Positions 16,406 to 24,092 of a stretch of 56,575 nucleotides of DNA are shown in pieces. The notes below the pieces were generated by a model. The model did no database searches and was not told the origin of the DNA. It was given only the letters and a program-made list of their open reading frames with translations. Every line of letters starts with the position of its first letter. Position 1 is the stretch's first letter. The position numbers were made by a program, and so were the translations under genes. The DNA comes from Gallionella sp. (GTDB lineage Bacteria; Pseudomonadota; Gammaproteobacteria; Burkholderiales; Gallionellaceae). The DNA is taken from contig JAQTYN010000020.1 in NCBI GenBank assembly GCA_028688275.1, positions 1 to 56,575 of the forward strand, in the 5' to 3' direction.

Positions 16406-17496
16406 TCCCCCCCGCCCAAGCCCATGACCCGCGATTTCAGTGCCGATACACCGTGCACCGCAATCCGTTCATTGCCTTTTAGATCCCCTGTAATCACCGT
16501 GTTTTGTGCCCCTTCGTTTAACACCGTGACGGCATGAGGCAGAAAGCCTTTCGGGGTGGTCACAAAGACCAAAGTTGCGCCACCGACCCGTGCCAATGCG
16601 CTATTGGGAATCTCCCATTGTGCCGCGCTGACCACCGTCGTGCCGATACTGGCTTCCACAAATTGATTGGGGCGCAAATTGTCTGAACCCTCGGTAATCA
16701 TGCCGCGTAGCAAAATGCTTTGATTGCTACCCGTCAAGCTGCGTCCGATGGCGATCAATTTTCCGCTGGCTTGAAAATCGGGAATAAAAATTGGCGCGCC
16801 GACTTTTAAATCCCGAACCGCCGTCAAAGGAGCTTGAATTTCTAACGCCAGCGGATGGAGCTTGGCAATTTTAAACACAGGCATGGCGGCATCAAGACGC
16901 TGTCCCGCACTGGCAAATTTTTCCAGCACCACGCCGTCTATCGGTGCGGTAATCGTCATCAACGCGCTCAAGGCGCGCCCCGATTGCAATTGCACAATCG
17001 CCCCGTCTGACATCCCCGACAAACGCAACATCTGCTTGCGTTCTGCCAAATTCGCCTGCGCTTCTAATGCCGCGCCACGTGTGGTGCGATAACGGCTTTC
17101 CGCGATGATGCCGTCTTTCCATAAAGACTGATCGCGGGCGAGATTTTCTTGCGCCAATTGATGTTGCACATTGGCTTGTAACAAACCGCGTTGACCTTCT
17201 GCCAACGCAGGACTTTGTAGTCGCGCCACAATTTGCCCCTTTTTGACCGCATCGCCCACGCCCACCAGTATTTGCTCCAACAAGCCAGCCAGTGGCGTAC
17301 TCACGACAAAGAGCTGATTCCCTGGCACCACGACCTGTGCAGGCAAGCCCGACACCTCCCCTGATTTTTTTTCGGGCAACAAGGCAGAACTAATACCTAA
17401 TGTTTTGATTTGCTGGGCAGAAAAGACGATCTCATCTCCCCCCCATGCGGATTGAGCCAATAAAATGGATAGCAATACGAATAATCTAGTCGTCAT
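16402..17496 (-). CDS. RND efflux periplasmic adaptor (membrane-fusion protein, CzcB-like)
   Basis: 364 residues from the ATG at 17496, chosen because it gives a clean signal peptide (MTTRLFVLLSILLAQSAWGG) and has GGAG upstream. The longer open frame to 17580 would put an unlikely 28-residue extension before it. The pattern is adaptor-like: a lipoyl half-motif (LEQILVGVGDAVKKGQIVAR), an alpha-hairpin (about 100-160), a second lipoyl half (TITAPIDGVVLEKFASAGQR), then beta-barrel and membrane-proximal domains. It would bridge the RND pump and the outer-membrane factor. No N-terminal metal-binding extension is seen, unlike the second operon's CusB-like adaptor. Confidence 0.87.
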   Translation of the reverse strand: MTTRLFVLLSILLAQSAWGGDEIVFSAQQIKTLGISSALLPEKKSGEVSGLPAQVVVPGNQLFVVSTPLAGLLEQILVGVGDAVKKGQIVARLQSPALAEGQRGLLQANVQHQLAQENLARDQSLWKDGIIAESRYRTTRGAALEAQANLAERKQMLRLSGMSDGAIVQLQSGRALSALMTITAPIDGVVLEKFASAGQRLDAAMPVFKIAKLHPLALEIQAPLTAVRDLKVGAPIFIPDFQASGKLIAIGRSLTGSNQSILLRGMITEGSDNLRPNQFVEASIGTTVVSAAQWEIPNSALARVGGATLVFVTTPKGFLPHAVTVLNEGAQNTVITGDLKGNERIAVHGVSALKSRVMGLGGGE

Positions 17497-17540
17497 CGTG
17501 TACTCCAAAAATGCAACAAAAAGCGAATTTACAAGCAGAA

Positions 17541-17975
17541 TTAAATACGAGAGGCGGCGTGTGGAGGAGCTTGTGACCAAGCAGAATAATAATGTATTGC
17601 AGGACGCAATATAGGGGAAGAGGGGTATAAAACAAGTCGCGTAAACAATATGGCGCGAGGGGGCGCAACAAGGTCAACAATTGCCAAATCATGGTCAAAA
17701 CTGTATTCACTACGCACATTGACTTGAGGCATGGAAACCTGTGGGCTAGATTGGTTTTCCAGAGAGGGCTGGGCTGCATCTGCGTAATCTGACAAATCAT
17801 ACGCATAAGCAACCGTTCCCATGCCATCAAAATGCAAATGTACGGGTGAATTCAATCCACTGGAAGCTGCATAATTGACTAAATCTGCCGATGCAATATG
17901 TGCGTGCACCAAGGGTGACACGCACTGCAAGAGCACAAATAGAGTCAAAAATATTTTCTGAAACCAGCTTTTCAT
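17541..17975 (-). CDS. Small secreted protein at the head of the metal-efflux operon
   Basis: 144 residues with a signal peptide (MKSWFQKIFLTLFVLLQCVS, then PLVHAHIAS). The mature N-terminus is HAHIAS, and a second His region (VHLHFDGMG) follows, so it could bind metal. The C-terminal third has a hydrophobic stretch (PPRAILFTRLVLYPSSP) that might lie on the membrane. Short proteins of this shape precede czc-type genes in many proteobacteria, but no function is established and I do not recognise a named family. It ends 44 bp before the adaptor start and is probably the first gene of the operon. Confidence 0.6.
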   Translation of the reverse strand: MKSWFQKIFLTLFVLLQCVSPLVHAHIASADLVNYAASSGLNSPVHLHFDGMGTVAYAYDLSDYADAAQPSLENQSSPQVSMPQVNVRSEYSFDHDLAIVDLVAPPRAILFTRLVLYPSSPILRPAIHYYSAWSQAPPHAASRI

Positions 17976-18024
17976 CAGGGATTAAGTGGTATGTAAAAAA
18001 TTGAAGTACTTGCCAGACAAGCAT

Positions 18025-18053
18025 TTGAACGGTTTAGTTCAATCCCACTAAAC
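18025..18053 (-). promoter_or_regulatory. Overlapping palindromes upstream of the metal-efflux operon (candidate operator)
   Basis: Two perfect inverted repeats overlap here: TTGAAC-6-GTTCAA (18025-18042) and GTTTAGT-8-ACTAAAC (18032-18053). They lie 50-80 bp before the first gene of the efflux operon, where a metal-responsive regulator would bind. No regulator gene is in the window, and the match to any known operator is not established. Confidence 0.35.
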
Positions 18054-18128
18054 ATTCACCGCGGGTAAAACCAAACCAAATTATCTAACCATTGCTTGCA
18101 CTCAGCTTGGACAACCTATCATCACGTA

Positions 18129-19502
18129 CTAAAACGGCAGAACCAAGGTGGGATTCTCTGCCAACAACACAGCACGGAAAGTGTTTTGAATCCGCGCCAA
18201 TGCCGCTTCGGTATCCGCTTCAAAGCGCAATACAATCACGGGCGTGGTGTTGCTAGGACGTGCCAGCCCAAAACCATCCGCATACTCTACACGCAAACCG
18301 TCTAGTGTGATGATTTGTTCTGCATCGGGGAATTGCGCGTTTTGTTGCAATTGGGCAATGAGGCTGTGATTTTCACCTTCGGTGGTGTGAATATGCAGTT
18401 CTGGTGTACACACCGCATCGGGCAAACCATTCAACAGCGCGCTGGGGTCAGCGACTTGGCTTAAAATCTCCAACAAGCGCGCCCCGCTGTATAGCCCGTC
18501 ATCAAAGCCATACCAGCGTTCTTTGAAGAATACATGCCCACTCATTTCGCCCGCCAACAATGCGCCTGTTTCGCGCATTTTGGCTTTCACCAACGAATGC
18601 CCTGTTTTCCACAACGTCGGTTTGCCGCCATGTTCACGTATCCAGCTAAACAAATTGCGGGTGGATTTCACATCAAAAATAATTTCTGCACCAGGGTTGC
18701 GACTCAAGACATCCGCCGCAAACAACATCAACTGGCGGTCAGGGAAAATAATCTTTCCGTCTTTGGTGACCACGCCCAAACGATCACCGTCGCCATCAAA
18801 CGCAAAGCCGATTTCGCTGTCGTTATCACGTAGCGCAGCAATTAGGTCTTGCAGATTTTCAGGTTGGGACGGGTCGGGATGATGATTGGGGAAATGCCCA
18901 TCCACTTCACAGAACAACTCTTGCACTTCACAACCCAATTGGCGATACAGATTCGCTGTATATGCGCCCGCCACGCCATTGCCACAATCCACCGTCACCT
19001 TCATCGGACGCGCCAGTTTGATATGCGACACGATGCGAGCGATGTACGCCGCGCTGATGTCCTGTTGGGTATAGCTACCCGCGCCATTCACCAAGTCATT
19101 ATTTTCAATCCGCGCCCGCAACGCCTGTATGGTATCGCCCGACAAGGTTTCGCCATCCAACACCATTTTCAACCCATTGTAATCAGGTGGATTATGGCTG
19201 CCCGTCAACATCACCGCGCAATTGGTTTGCAAGTGATAAGCGGCGAAATACACCATAGGCGTAGCCACACAACCCACATCAATTACGTCTATGCCACTTT
19301 TTTGAATGCCGCGTGCCAACGCCGCCAATAATTCCACGCCCGACAATCGCCCATCGCGCCCAATGGCAATCGCCTTTTGCCCGCGTGCAGTGGCCTCTGA
19401 ACCGAGTGCTTGACCAATCGCTTCTACCACTTCTGCTGTCAGTGCTTTGCCCACAATGCCACGTATGTCGTAAGCTTTAAAAATTTCTTTTGGTAAAAAC
19501 AT
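18129..19502 (-). CDS. algC: Phosphomannomutase/phosphoglucomutase (AlgC-type)
   Basis: 457 residues of the alpha-D-phosphohexomutase superfamily. It interconverts mannose-6-P/mannose-1-P and glucose-6-P/glucose-1-P for polysaccharide and LPS precursor synthesis. Motifs: N-terminal FKAYDIRGIVG, the phosphoserine loop TGSHNPPDYNG (near 105), the Mg loop FDGDGDRLGVV (near 240), the sugar-recognition GEMSGHVFF (near 320), and the phosphate-binding C-terminus with RPSNTTPVIVLRFE. Length and order fit AlgC of Pseudomonas. The ATG at 19502 has AAGGAAC upstream. It stands alone, separated from the HAD gene by a palindromic repeat. The name algC is by similarity; manB or cpsG would be equally fair. 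Confidence 0.9.
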   Translation of the reverse strand: MFLPKEIFKAYDIRGIVGKALTAEVVEAIGQALGSEATARGQKAIAIGRDGRLSGVELLAALARGIQKSGIDVIDVGCVATPMVYFAAYHLQTNCAVMLTGSHNPPDYNGLKMVLDGETLSGDTIQALRARIENNDLVNGAGSYTQQDISAAYIARIVSHIKLARPMKVTVDCGNGVAGAYTANLYRQLGCEVQELFCEVDGHFPNHHPDPSQPENLQDLIAALRDNDSEIGFAFDGDGDRLGVVTKDGKIIFPDRQLMLFAADVLSRNPGAEIIFDVKSTRNLFSWIREHGGKPTLWKTGHSLVKAKMRETGALLAGEMSGHVFFKERWYGFDDGLYSGARLLEILSQVADPSALLNGLPDAVCTPELHIHTTEGENHSLIAQLQQNAQFPDAEQIITLDGLRVEYADGFGLARPSNTTPVIVLRFEADTEAALARIQNTFRAVLLAENPTLVLPF

Positions 19503-19536
19503 GGAGTTCCTTATATAAGGGGTTCAAGGTGGTGCT

Positions 19537-19585
19537 GATTAAATCCGTTCGCCCTGAGCTTGTCGAAGGGTGAGCGGATTTAATC
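19537..19585. repeat. GAGCTTGTCGAA palindromic repeat, single unit
   Basis: The unit is bounded by GATTAAATCCG and CGGATTTAATC, with CCCTGAGCTTGTCGAAGGG in the middle. A weaker fragment (TGGTTCGACAGGCC) follows near 19613. It belongs to the same family as the copies near 10.1, 26.6, 35.5 and 42.7 kb. Confidence 0.75.
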
Positions 19586-19665
19586 CAACTATTTTGTTAT
19601 CTCTGCCATTCTTGGTTCGACAGGCCTTCAAAGAACAAAAGATTGAATCATCATTTTTAAGTTTC

Positions 19666-20346
19666 TTAAAGCGCGGTTGGTGTATCTCGTAAAGAAATAA
19701 TCGGCCAGCCATGTTGTTCAGCATGCTGATACAACGTGGGATCAGGATTAACGGCAATGGGCGTTTGCACCATAGACAGCAAAGGCAAATCGTTCATCGA
19801 ATCACTGTAAAACACACTGTCAGAAAAACTTTCCAGCGTCCAGCCGCGTTCTGCCAACCAATTGTTTAATCGCGTTATTTTACCTTCTCGGAAGCACGGC
19901 ACATCCGCCACCCCGCCCGTAAACTCGCCGTCGCGCTCTTCGGGTTCGGTCGCAATCAAATGCTCCACGCCATAGGCTTGCGCAATTGGACCTGTAACGA
20001 AACGGTTCGTGGCGGTGATGATGACGCAAATATCCCCCGCCATACGATGTTGTTCCACCAAATCCCGTGCGGAGGCGGTCATCATGGGAAACACGGTTTC
20101 GTGCATAAACTGCTCATGCCACGCATTCAAGGTGGTTCGCGCATGATGTGATAAAGGTTTCAATTGAAAGTCGAGAAACGCAACAATATCCAATGTGCCC
20201 GCCTTGTACTGATCGTAAAACGCTTGGTTTCTGACCTCGAACAACTCACGATCCAACACCCCAATCCGAATCAAAAACTGCGACCACTCAAAATCGCTAT
20301 CACCATTTAACAACGTATTGTCCAGATCAAACAAAGCCAACTTCAC
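19666..20346 (-). CDS. HAD-superfamily (IB) phosphatase, SerB-like
   Basis: 226 residues from a GTG at 20346, chosen because AAGGAG stands 6 bases before it and the protein then begins VKLALFDLDNTLLNGDSDFE, as HAD-IB proteins do. An upstream ATG at 20394 would add 16 unlikely residues. Motif I is DLDNTLLNGD, motif II lies around VIITATNRF, and motif III/IV is FYSDSMNDLPLL. The C1-cap helical region lies between. Family members hydrolyse phosphoserine or histidinol-phosphate, or act on lipids; the substrate here is unknown. It lies between algC and ispD on the same strand, but with a repeat on both sides, so operon membership is doubtful. Confidence 0.8.
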   Translation of the reverse strand: MKLALFDLDNTLLNGDSDFEWSQFLIRIGVLDRELFEVRNQAFYDQYKAGTLDIVAFLDFQLKPLSHHARTTLNAWHEQFMHETVFPMMTASARDLVEQHRMAGDICVIITATNRFVTGPIAQAYGVEHLIATEPEERDGEFTGGVADVPCFREGKITRLNNWLAERGWTLESFSDSVFYSDSMNDLPLLSMVQTPIAVNPDPTLYQHAEQHGWPIISLRDTPTAL

Positions 20347-20388
20347 ATTCAACTCCTTGATTATTTTAATAGGAATAACCTTAAATTT

Positions 20389-20460
20389 CGTCATCCCCGC
20401 GAAGGCGGGGATCCAGCTCTTTGATTTAACTGGATTCCTGCTTCCGCAGGCATGACAAAA
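20389..20460. repeat. Inverted pair of GTCATCCCCGCG-type dispersed repeat
   Basis: The unit CGTCATCCCCGCGAAGGCGG continues to GATCCAG. After 15 bases the complementary arm runs CTGGATTCCTGCTTCCGCAG then GCATGAC. Each half also forms its own hairpin. A diverged half-unit (TGGATACCAGTCTGCGCTGG then TATGACG) lies near 21589-21616. This is a widespread proteobacterial dispersed repeat type; it could act as a terminator for ispD transcription. Confidence 0.7.
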
Positions 20461-20481
20461 TCCGAATAAATCAACGTCGCA

Positions 20482-21168
20482 CTAACTATCCCACGCCGCA
20501 TTCATCAATGCCGCCGCCAGCAGCAAATCCTGTGGGTAAGTCACTTTAAAATTACGCGCATCACTGCTCACCAACTTAGGCGCAAAACCCAAAAACTCAA
20601 TCGCAGAAGCCTCATCTGTCACCGCGCGACACTGTTGCAAGGCATGTGCCAATAAACCTGCGCGGAACATCTGCGGCGTTTGCGCCTGCCATAACTGTTC
20701 ACGACTTTCGGTTTGCAACACCCGCTGCTCATTCGTCGCACGCTTCAAGGTATCCGCCACAGGGACAGCTAACAATCCACCCACCGCATCGTCACGTAAT
20801 TCCTCAATCAAATGACTCAAGTGTGTTTGTGTCAAACAAGGGCGCGCCGCATCGTGTACCAACACCCAATCATCCGCCTCTAACTCAGACAACACCAGCC
20901 CATTCAACACCGTTTCGGCGCGCGTCTCCCCGCCACAAAACAACGGCTGTAGTTTATCGCCTAGGCTGGACCAGTCATAGGTATGGAATAAGGTATCATC
21001 AGGAGCCAACACGACAAACACGGTGCTGATGTCAGGGCACGCACACAGCGTTTGCAAGGCGTGGAATATCATCGGCTGTCCGCACAAAGGCAGATATTGT
21101 TTAGGAAGCGCGTGACCCATACGCGCACCGAAGCCCGCAGCGGGAACTAAAGCATGAAAAGTAGACAT
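20482..21168 (-). CDS. ispD: 2-C-methyl-D-erythritol 4-phosphate cytidylyltransferase (IspD)
   Basis: 228 residues from the ATG at 21168. This start matches family N-termini (MSTFHALVPAAGFGARMGHA); the longer open frame to 21291 lacks such support. The enzyme makes CDP-methylerythritol from MEP and CTP in non-mevalonate isoprenoid synthesis. Motifs: nucleotide-binding PAAGFGARMG with the conserved Arg/Lys (LPKQY), the VLVHDAARPCL segment, and TDEASAIEFLG. ispF, often adjacent or fused in proteobacteria, is not next to it. The gene is divergent from tRNA-Ser. Confidence 0.93.
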   Translation of the reverse strand: MSTFHALVPAAGFGARMGHALPKQYLPLCGQPMIFHALQTLCACPDISTVFVVLAPDDTLFHTYDWSSLGDKLQPLFCGGETRAETVLNGLVLSELEADDWVLVHDAARPCLTQTHLSHLIEELRDDAVGGLLAVPVADTLKRATNEQRVLQTESREQLWQAQTPQMFRAGLLAHALQQCRAVTDEASAIEFLGFAPKLVSSDARNFKVTYPQDLLLAAALMNAAWDS

Positions 21169-21285
21169 GGTGCGATTGTAATGCGGATTGCGCAGAACGC
21201 AAAAGCACACGACACAAAAAGCCTGAAAAACCGACATAATTCCGATGCATGTGAAAAATTCTCTTTTCCTAAACACACAATAAAA

Positions 21286-21312
21286 TTGCAATTCTCAGCG
21301 TTTTGGTATATT
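21286..21312 (+). promoter_or_regulatory. Probable promoter of tRNA-Ser
   Basis: TTGCAA at 21286-21291 and TATATT at 21307-21312 (15-base spacer) are followed by a GC-rich discriminator (GTGCGCGCCC) typical of stringently controlled stable-RNA promoters. The tRNA begins 15 bases further on. Confidence 0.5.
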
Positions 21313-21327
21313 GTGCGCGCCCTTAAC

Positions 21328-21418
21328 GGAGAGGTGGATGAGCGGTTTAAGTCGCACGCCTGGAAAGCGTGTTTGGGATAACATCCCAACGGGGGTTCGA
21401 ATCCCCCCTTCTCCGCCA
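21328..21418 (+). tRNA. tRNA-Ser (anticodon GGA)
   Basis: A 91-nt class II tRNA. The acceptor arm GGAGAGG pairs with CTTCTCC before G and an encoded CCA. The D-arm contains GGATGAGCGGTTTAAGTC. The anticodon loop CTGGAAA reads GGA (serine, UCC/UCU codons). A long variable arm (TGTTTGGGATAACATCCCAAC) and T-arm GGGGGTTCGAATCCCCC are present. No intron or defect is seen. Confidence 0.96.
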
Positions 21419-21432
21419 GTTTAGCAGCACCT

Positions 21433-21466
21433 AAAACCCGCACCTGCCAAGGATTGCGGGTTTTTT
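21433..21466 (+). terminator. Rho-independent terminator after tRNA-Ser
   Basis: The stem CCCGCA / TGCGGG (21437-21442 and 21455-21460), with flanking AAAA/TTTT that extend the pairing, is followed by six T. It lies 15 bp behind the tRNA. Confidence 0.8.
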
Positions 21467-21560
21467 ATCGTCACGATAATGCGTTCATCACCTATAATCT
21501 CCGACTTTAGGAATGCACGTAAATATTAACTCGCGCAGCGAGTCCACATTATTCGATTTT

Positions 21561-21580
21561 GTCCGCTACGCGGGCTTTTT
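21561..21580 (+). terminator. Terminator-like hairpin
   Basis: The stem GTCCGC-TAC-GCGGGC is followed by TTTTT. It lies downstream of tRNA-Ser and its first terminator, before the convergent STAND gene. A second small hairpin, CTCGC-GCA-GCGAG, stands at about 21530-21542. Confidence 0.5.
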
Positions 21581-21668
21581 GTTTTGACTGGATACCAGTC
21601 TGCGCTGGTATGACGATGATGCGTAGGGATTTTATGTCATGGCGGAGGCTTCCCGTATTGCATACGCG

Positions 21669-24047
21669 CTACGTCCCTTCCATCTGCTGCCCCAACGCAT
21701 CCCAACCCGCCAAACCATTGGGCAAGCCAAGCTGCTCTGCCAGTTTTTCCAATTCGCTTAAGGCTTGGGCATGGCCGATTTTTTGGGCGATTTGATACGA
21801 CTCGTGCCAGTGTTGCATTGCCCGTTCTGACTCACCGTTTTGTTGATAAATATGTCCAATATTAAACAAGCTAAGAGAGATTCCCGCTTGATCGCCAATG
21901 TCTCGCTGGACCACCAGCGACTGTTGTAAATAGTTCAACGCGGTGGCGTAGTCGCCGCGTGCCATGTAGATTTGCGACAAATTATTTAGCGATTGCCCAA
22001 CCCCAGCCTTGTTGCCAATTTCTAATCGGATTTCCATCGACTGTTGCGAATAGCTCAACGCGGCTTCGTAGTCACCTTTTGCATAGGCAATTGTTGCCAA
22101 ATTATTCAGCGATTGTCCAACGCCCTTTTTGTAACCAATTACCCTAGAAATCGACAGCGACTGTTGCAAATAATACTGCGCGGTTACGTAGTCGCCCTGT
22201 ACTTTGTAGATTTGTGACAAATTGTTCAGTACTGCTGACTCACCTACCTTTTCACCAATTTCCTGTTGTATCTCCAGCGACTGTTGCAAATAGTCCAGCG
22301 CGGTGGCGTAGTCACCTTTTACATGGGCAGTTGTCGCCAAATTATTCAGCGTCACCGCCTCACCCGCTTTGTCTCCAATTTCCCAACTAATCGCCAGAGA
22401 CTTCTGAAAATAGTCCAGCGCAGTGTCATAGTCGCCACATGCATAATAGATTGACGACAGATTATTCAGCTCCGTACCTTCACCTTCCTTGTTGCCCACT
22501 TCCTGACAAATCAAAAGGGATTGCTGCAACAAAGGCTGAAGCACTGCCCACTGCGCGGCCAAATGCAAGTATCCCCGATACTTCCCTACCCAATACGGCA
22601 CTTCCACCTGCGCCACTTGCGCCAAGTGATACGAACCTTCAGTTAAAGCCGTTATATGGGCAGAGGTAAAATCCCGCGCTGATTCAATATCTTGCAACTG
22701 ACCATCATAATAATCAAACAAGTGGCGATGAATTTCTGCAAACAATACCGCTTCTTTTTCGCGTAGTTGGCTGTGCACATATTCGCGCAGCACGGCGTGT
22801 AGGTAGTATCGCCCATTGCTTTGCGTCCAAAAGGAATAGCGGGTCAAATCGCTGAAACGCACACTGGCTCGACCGCCTAAAAATTTCTCGCATAAATCTA
22901 AAAACAGCGGCTCATCCAACCATTGCGGTTGGGCGGCAATTTCTAAAGCGCGGCGTAGGGTGTCGGGCAAGTGGCTGACAAAGCGGTCGAGGATTTCCTG
23001 TTTTTGACCACCAAAATCCTCGGCTTGTGGGATTTTGGCTTGATTTTTAAGCGTTGCGTATTGCTCAACTTGTAATTCCAAATAAAACGGAATGCCTTGC
23101 GCACCTTGGACGATACGGGCGCGAATATCAGCTTCTGGAATCGGCACGGCTTGCAAAAAGGCTTGCGCGTCGGCATCGGGCAAATTATCTAGGGGAAATG
23201 GCTGAATAATTTCGCCCCATTCTGATTTATCCCAAACCAAGGTTTCCCGCCCCAAAATAACGTGTAGCACAGCGGGCGTTTCGGCGATGAGTGTTTGTAC
23301 CCAAGCATCGACATTGCCGTCGGCTTTGTTGGGCTGTAATTCCCACAAGGCTTCGTAGGTGTCGTAAAGCAACGCCACACGGCGATCTGTGGCATCTGGG
23401 TTTTGCAACCAGTCGTCAATATCCGCACCGAAATACTTGGGCAGCTCATTTTCCAGTTGCAGTTCGGTGAGATTTTCAATACTTTGCAATAGGTGATTGC
23501 CACAACGTTCACGCCAATGGTACAAATAAAGTTGCTCTTCGGCTTTGTACGCACCTTTAATCAACGCGTCTAAAAAAGATATGCCACTTAATGCGCCAAT
23601 GACCGCGCTGGCACTTTGCAATAAATCATGCGGTTGTCGAAACAATTCTGGATGGTGGTGTTTTAAATCTCGCCCCGCTTGGTTCAGCGCAAAATAACGC
23701 GCAAAGGCAATATCAAACGCGGGAAAGCGGATATGTCCTGTTTCAGCCAACTGCATCCGCAGTGCCAATAGCGCGGCAGTGGAGCTGCGTTGTGAACTGT
23801 TTTGGAAATTGACTTTTGCCCATGCCAAAATCGGCGTTTCGAGTTCAAACGTTTTTAGATGCTTTTCAAACTCCCCGCACAAAGCGGATTTCCCCAGCCC
23901 ACCGATGCCCGAAAAATTTAACACACGGTATTCTTCACGCGCTTGTGGCGCAGCCAGTTGATCCTGAAACAACGCCCGCGCTTCGTCACGATCCGTGAAA
24001 ATGCGATTGATGCGAAAAGCATCAGGGCGATGAGAAGGTTGGGGCAT
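21669..24047 (-). CDS. Second STAND-type NTPase with TPR repeats (AAA/NB-ARC-like)
   Basis: 792 residues from the ATG at 24047 (a TTG four codons upstream is the alternative; neither has a good ribosome-binding site). A P-loop NTPase domain occupies the N-terminal half: Walker A FSGIGGLGKSALCGEF near 45-60, Walker B RRVALLYDTYEALW near 225. A winged-helix-like segment follows (about 370-420). From about 515 to 770 there are six TPR units of exactly 40 residues (GDYATALDYLQQSLEIQQEI type), visible as a 120-bp DNA periodicity. There is no fused effector domain at either end. Such proteins often sense an elicitor through TPRs and oligomerise. Function here is unknown, and no partner is coupled to it, unlike the first STAND gene. 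ComEC lies 45 bp upstream on the same strand. Confidence 0.8.
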   Translation of the reverse strand: MPQPSHRPDAFRINRIFTDRDEARALFQDQLAAPQAREEYRVLNFSGIGGLGKSALCGEFEKHLKTFELETPILAWAKVNFQNSSQRSSTAALLALRMQLAETGHIRFPAFDIAFARYFALNQAGRDLKHHHPELFRQPHDLLQSASAVIGALSGISFLDALIKGAYKAEEQLYLYHWRERCGNHLLQSIENLTELQLENELPKYFGADIDDWLQNPDATDRRVALLYDTYEALWELQPNKADGNVDAWVQTLIAETPAVLHVILGRETLVWDKSEWGEIIQPFPLDNLPDADAQAFLQAVPIPEADIRARIVQGAQGIPFYLELQVEQYATLKNQAKIPQAEDFGGQKQEILDRFVSHLPDTLRRALEIAAQPQWLDEPLFLDLCEKFLGGRASVRFSDLTRYSFWTQSNGRYYLHAVLREYVHSQLREKEAVLFAEIHRHLFDYYDGQLQDIESARDFTSAHITALTEGSYHLAQVAQVEVPYWVGKYRGYLHLAAQWAVLQPLLQQSLLICQEVGNKEGEGTELNNLSSIYYACGDYDTALDYFQKSLAISWEIGDKAGEAVTLNNLATTAHVKGDYATALDYLQQSLEIQQEIGEKVGESAVLNNLSQIYKVQGDYVTAQYYLQQSLSISRVIGYKKGVGQSLNNLATIAYAKGDYEAALSYSQQSMEIRLEIGNKAGVGQSLNNLSQIYMARGDYATALNYLQQSLVVQRDIGDQAGISLSLFNIGHIYQQNGESERAMQHWHESYQIAQKIGHAQALSELEKLAEQLGLPNGLAGWDALGQQMEGT

Positions 24048-24092
24048 GGGAAGATTCAAACGATCAATGAAAAGGGGGACATTGTAGAGGAA

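Noticed and set aside
22000..22520. Regular 120-bp DNA repeats that look like a direct-repeat array
   Set aside because: They are in frame and encode 40-residue TPR units of the STAND protein; no spacers or CRISPR-type repeats.
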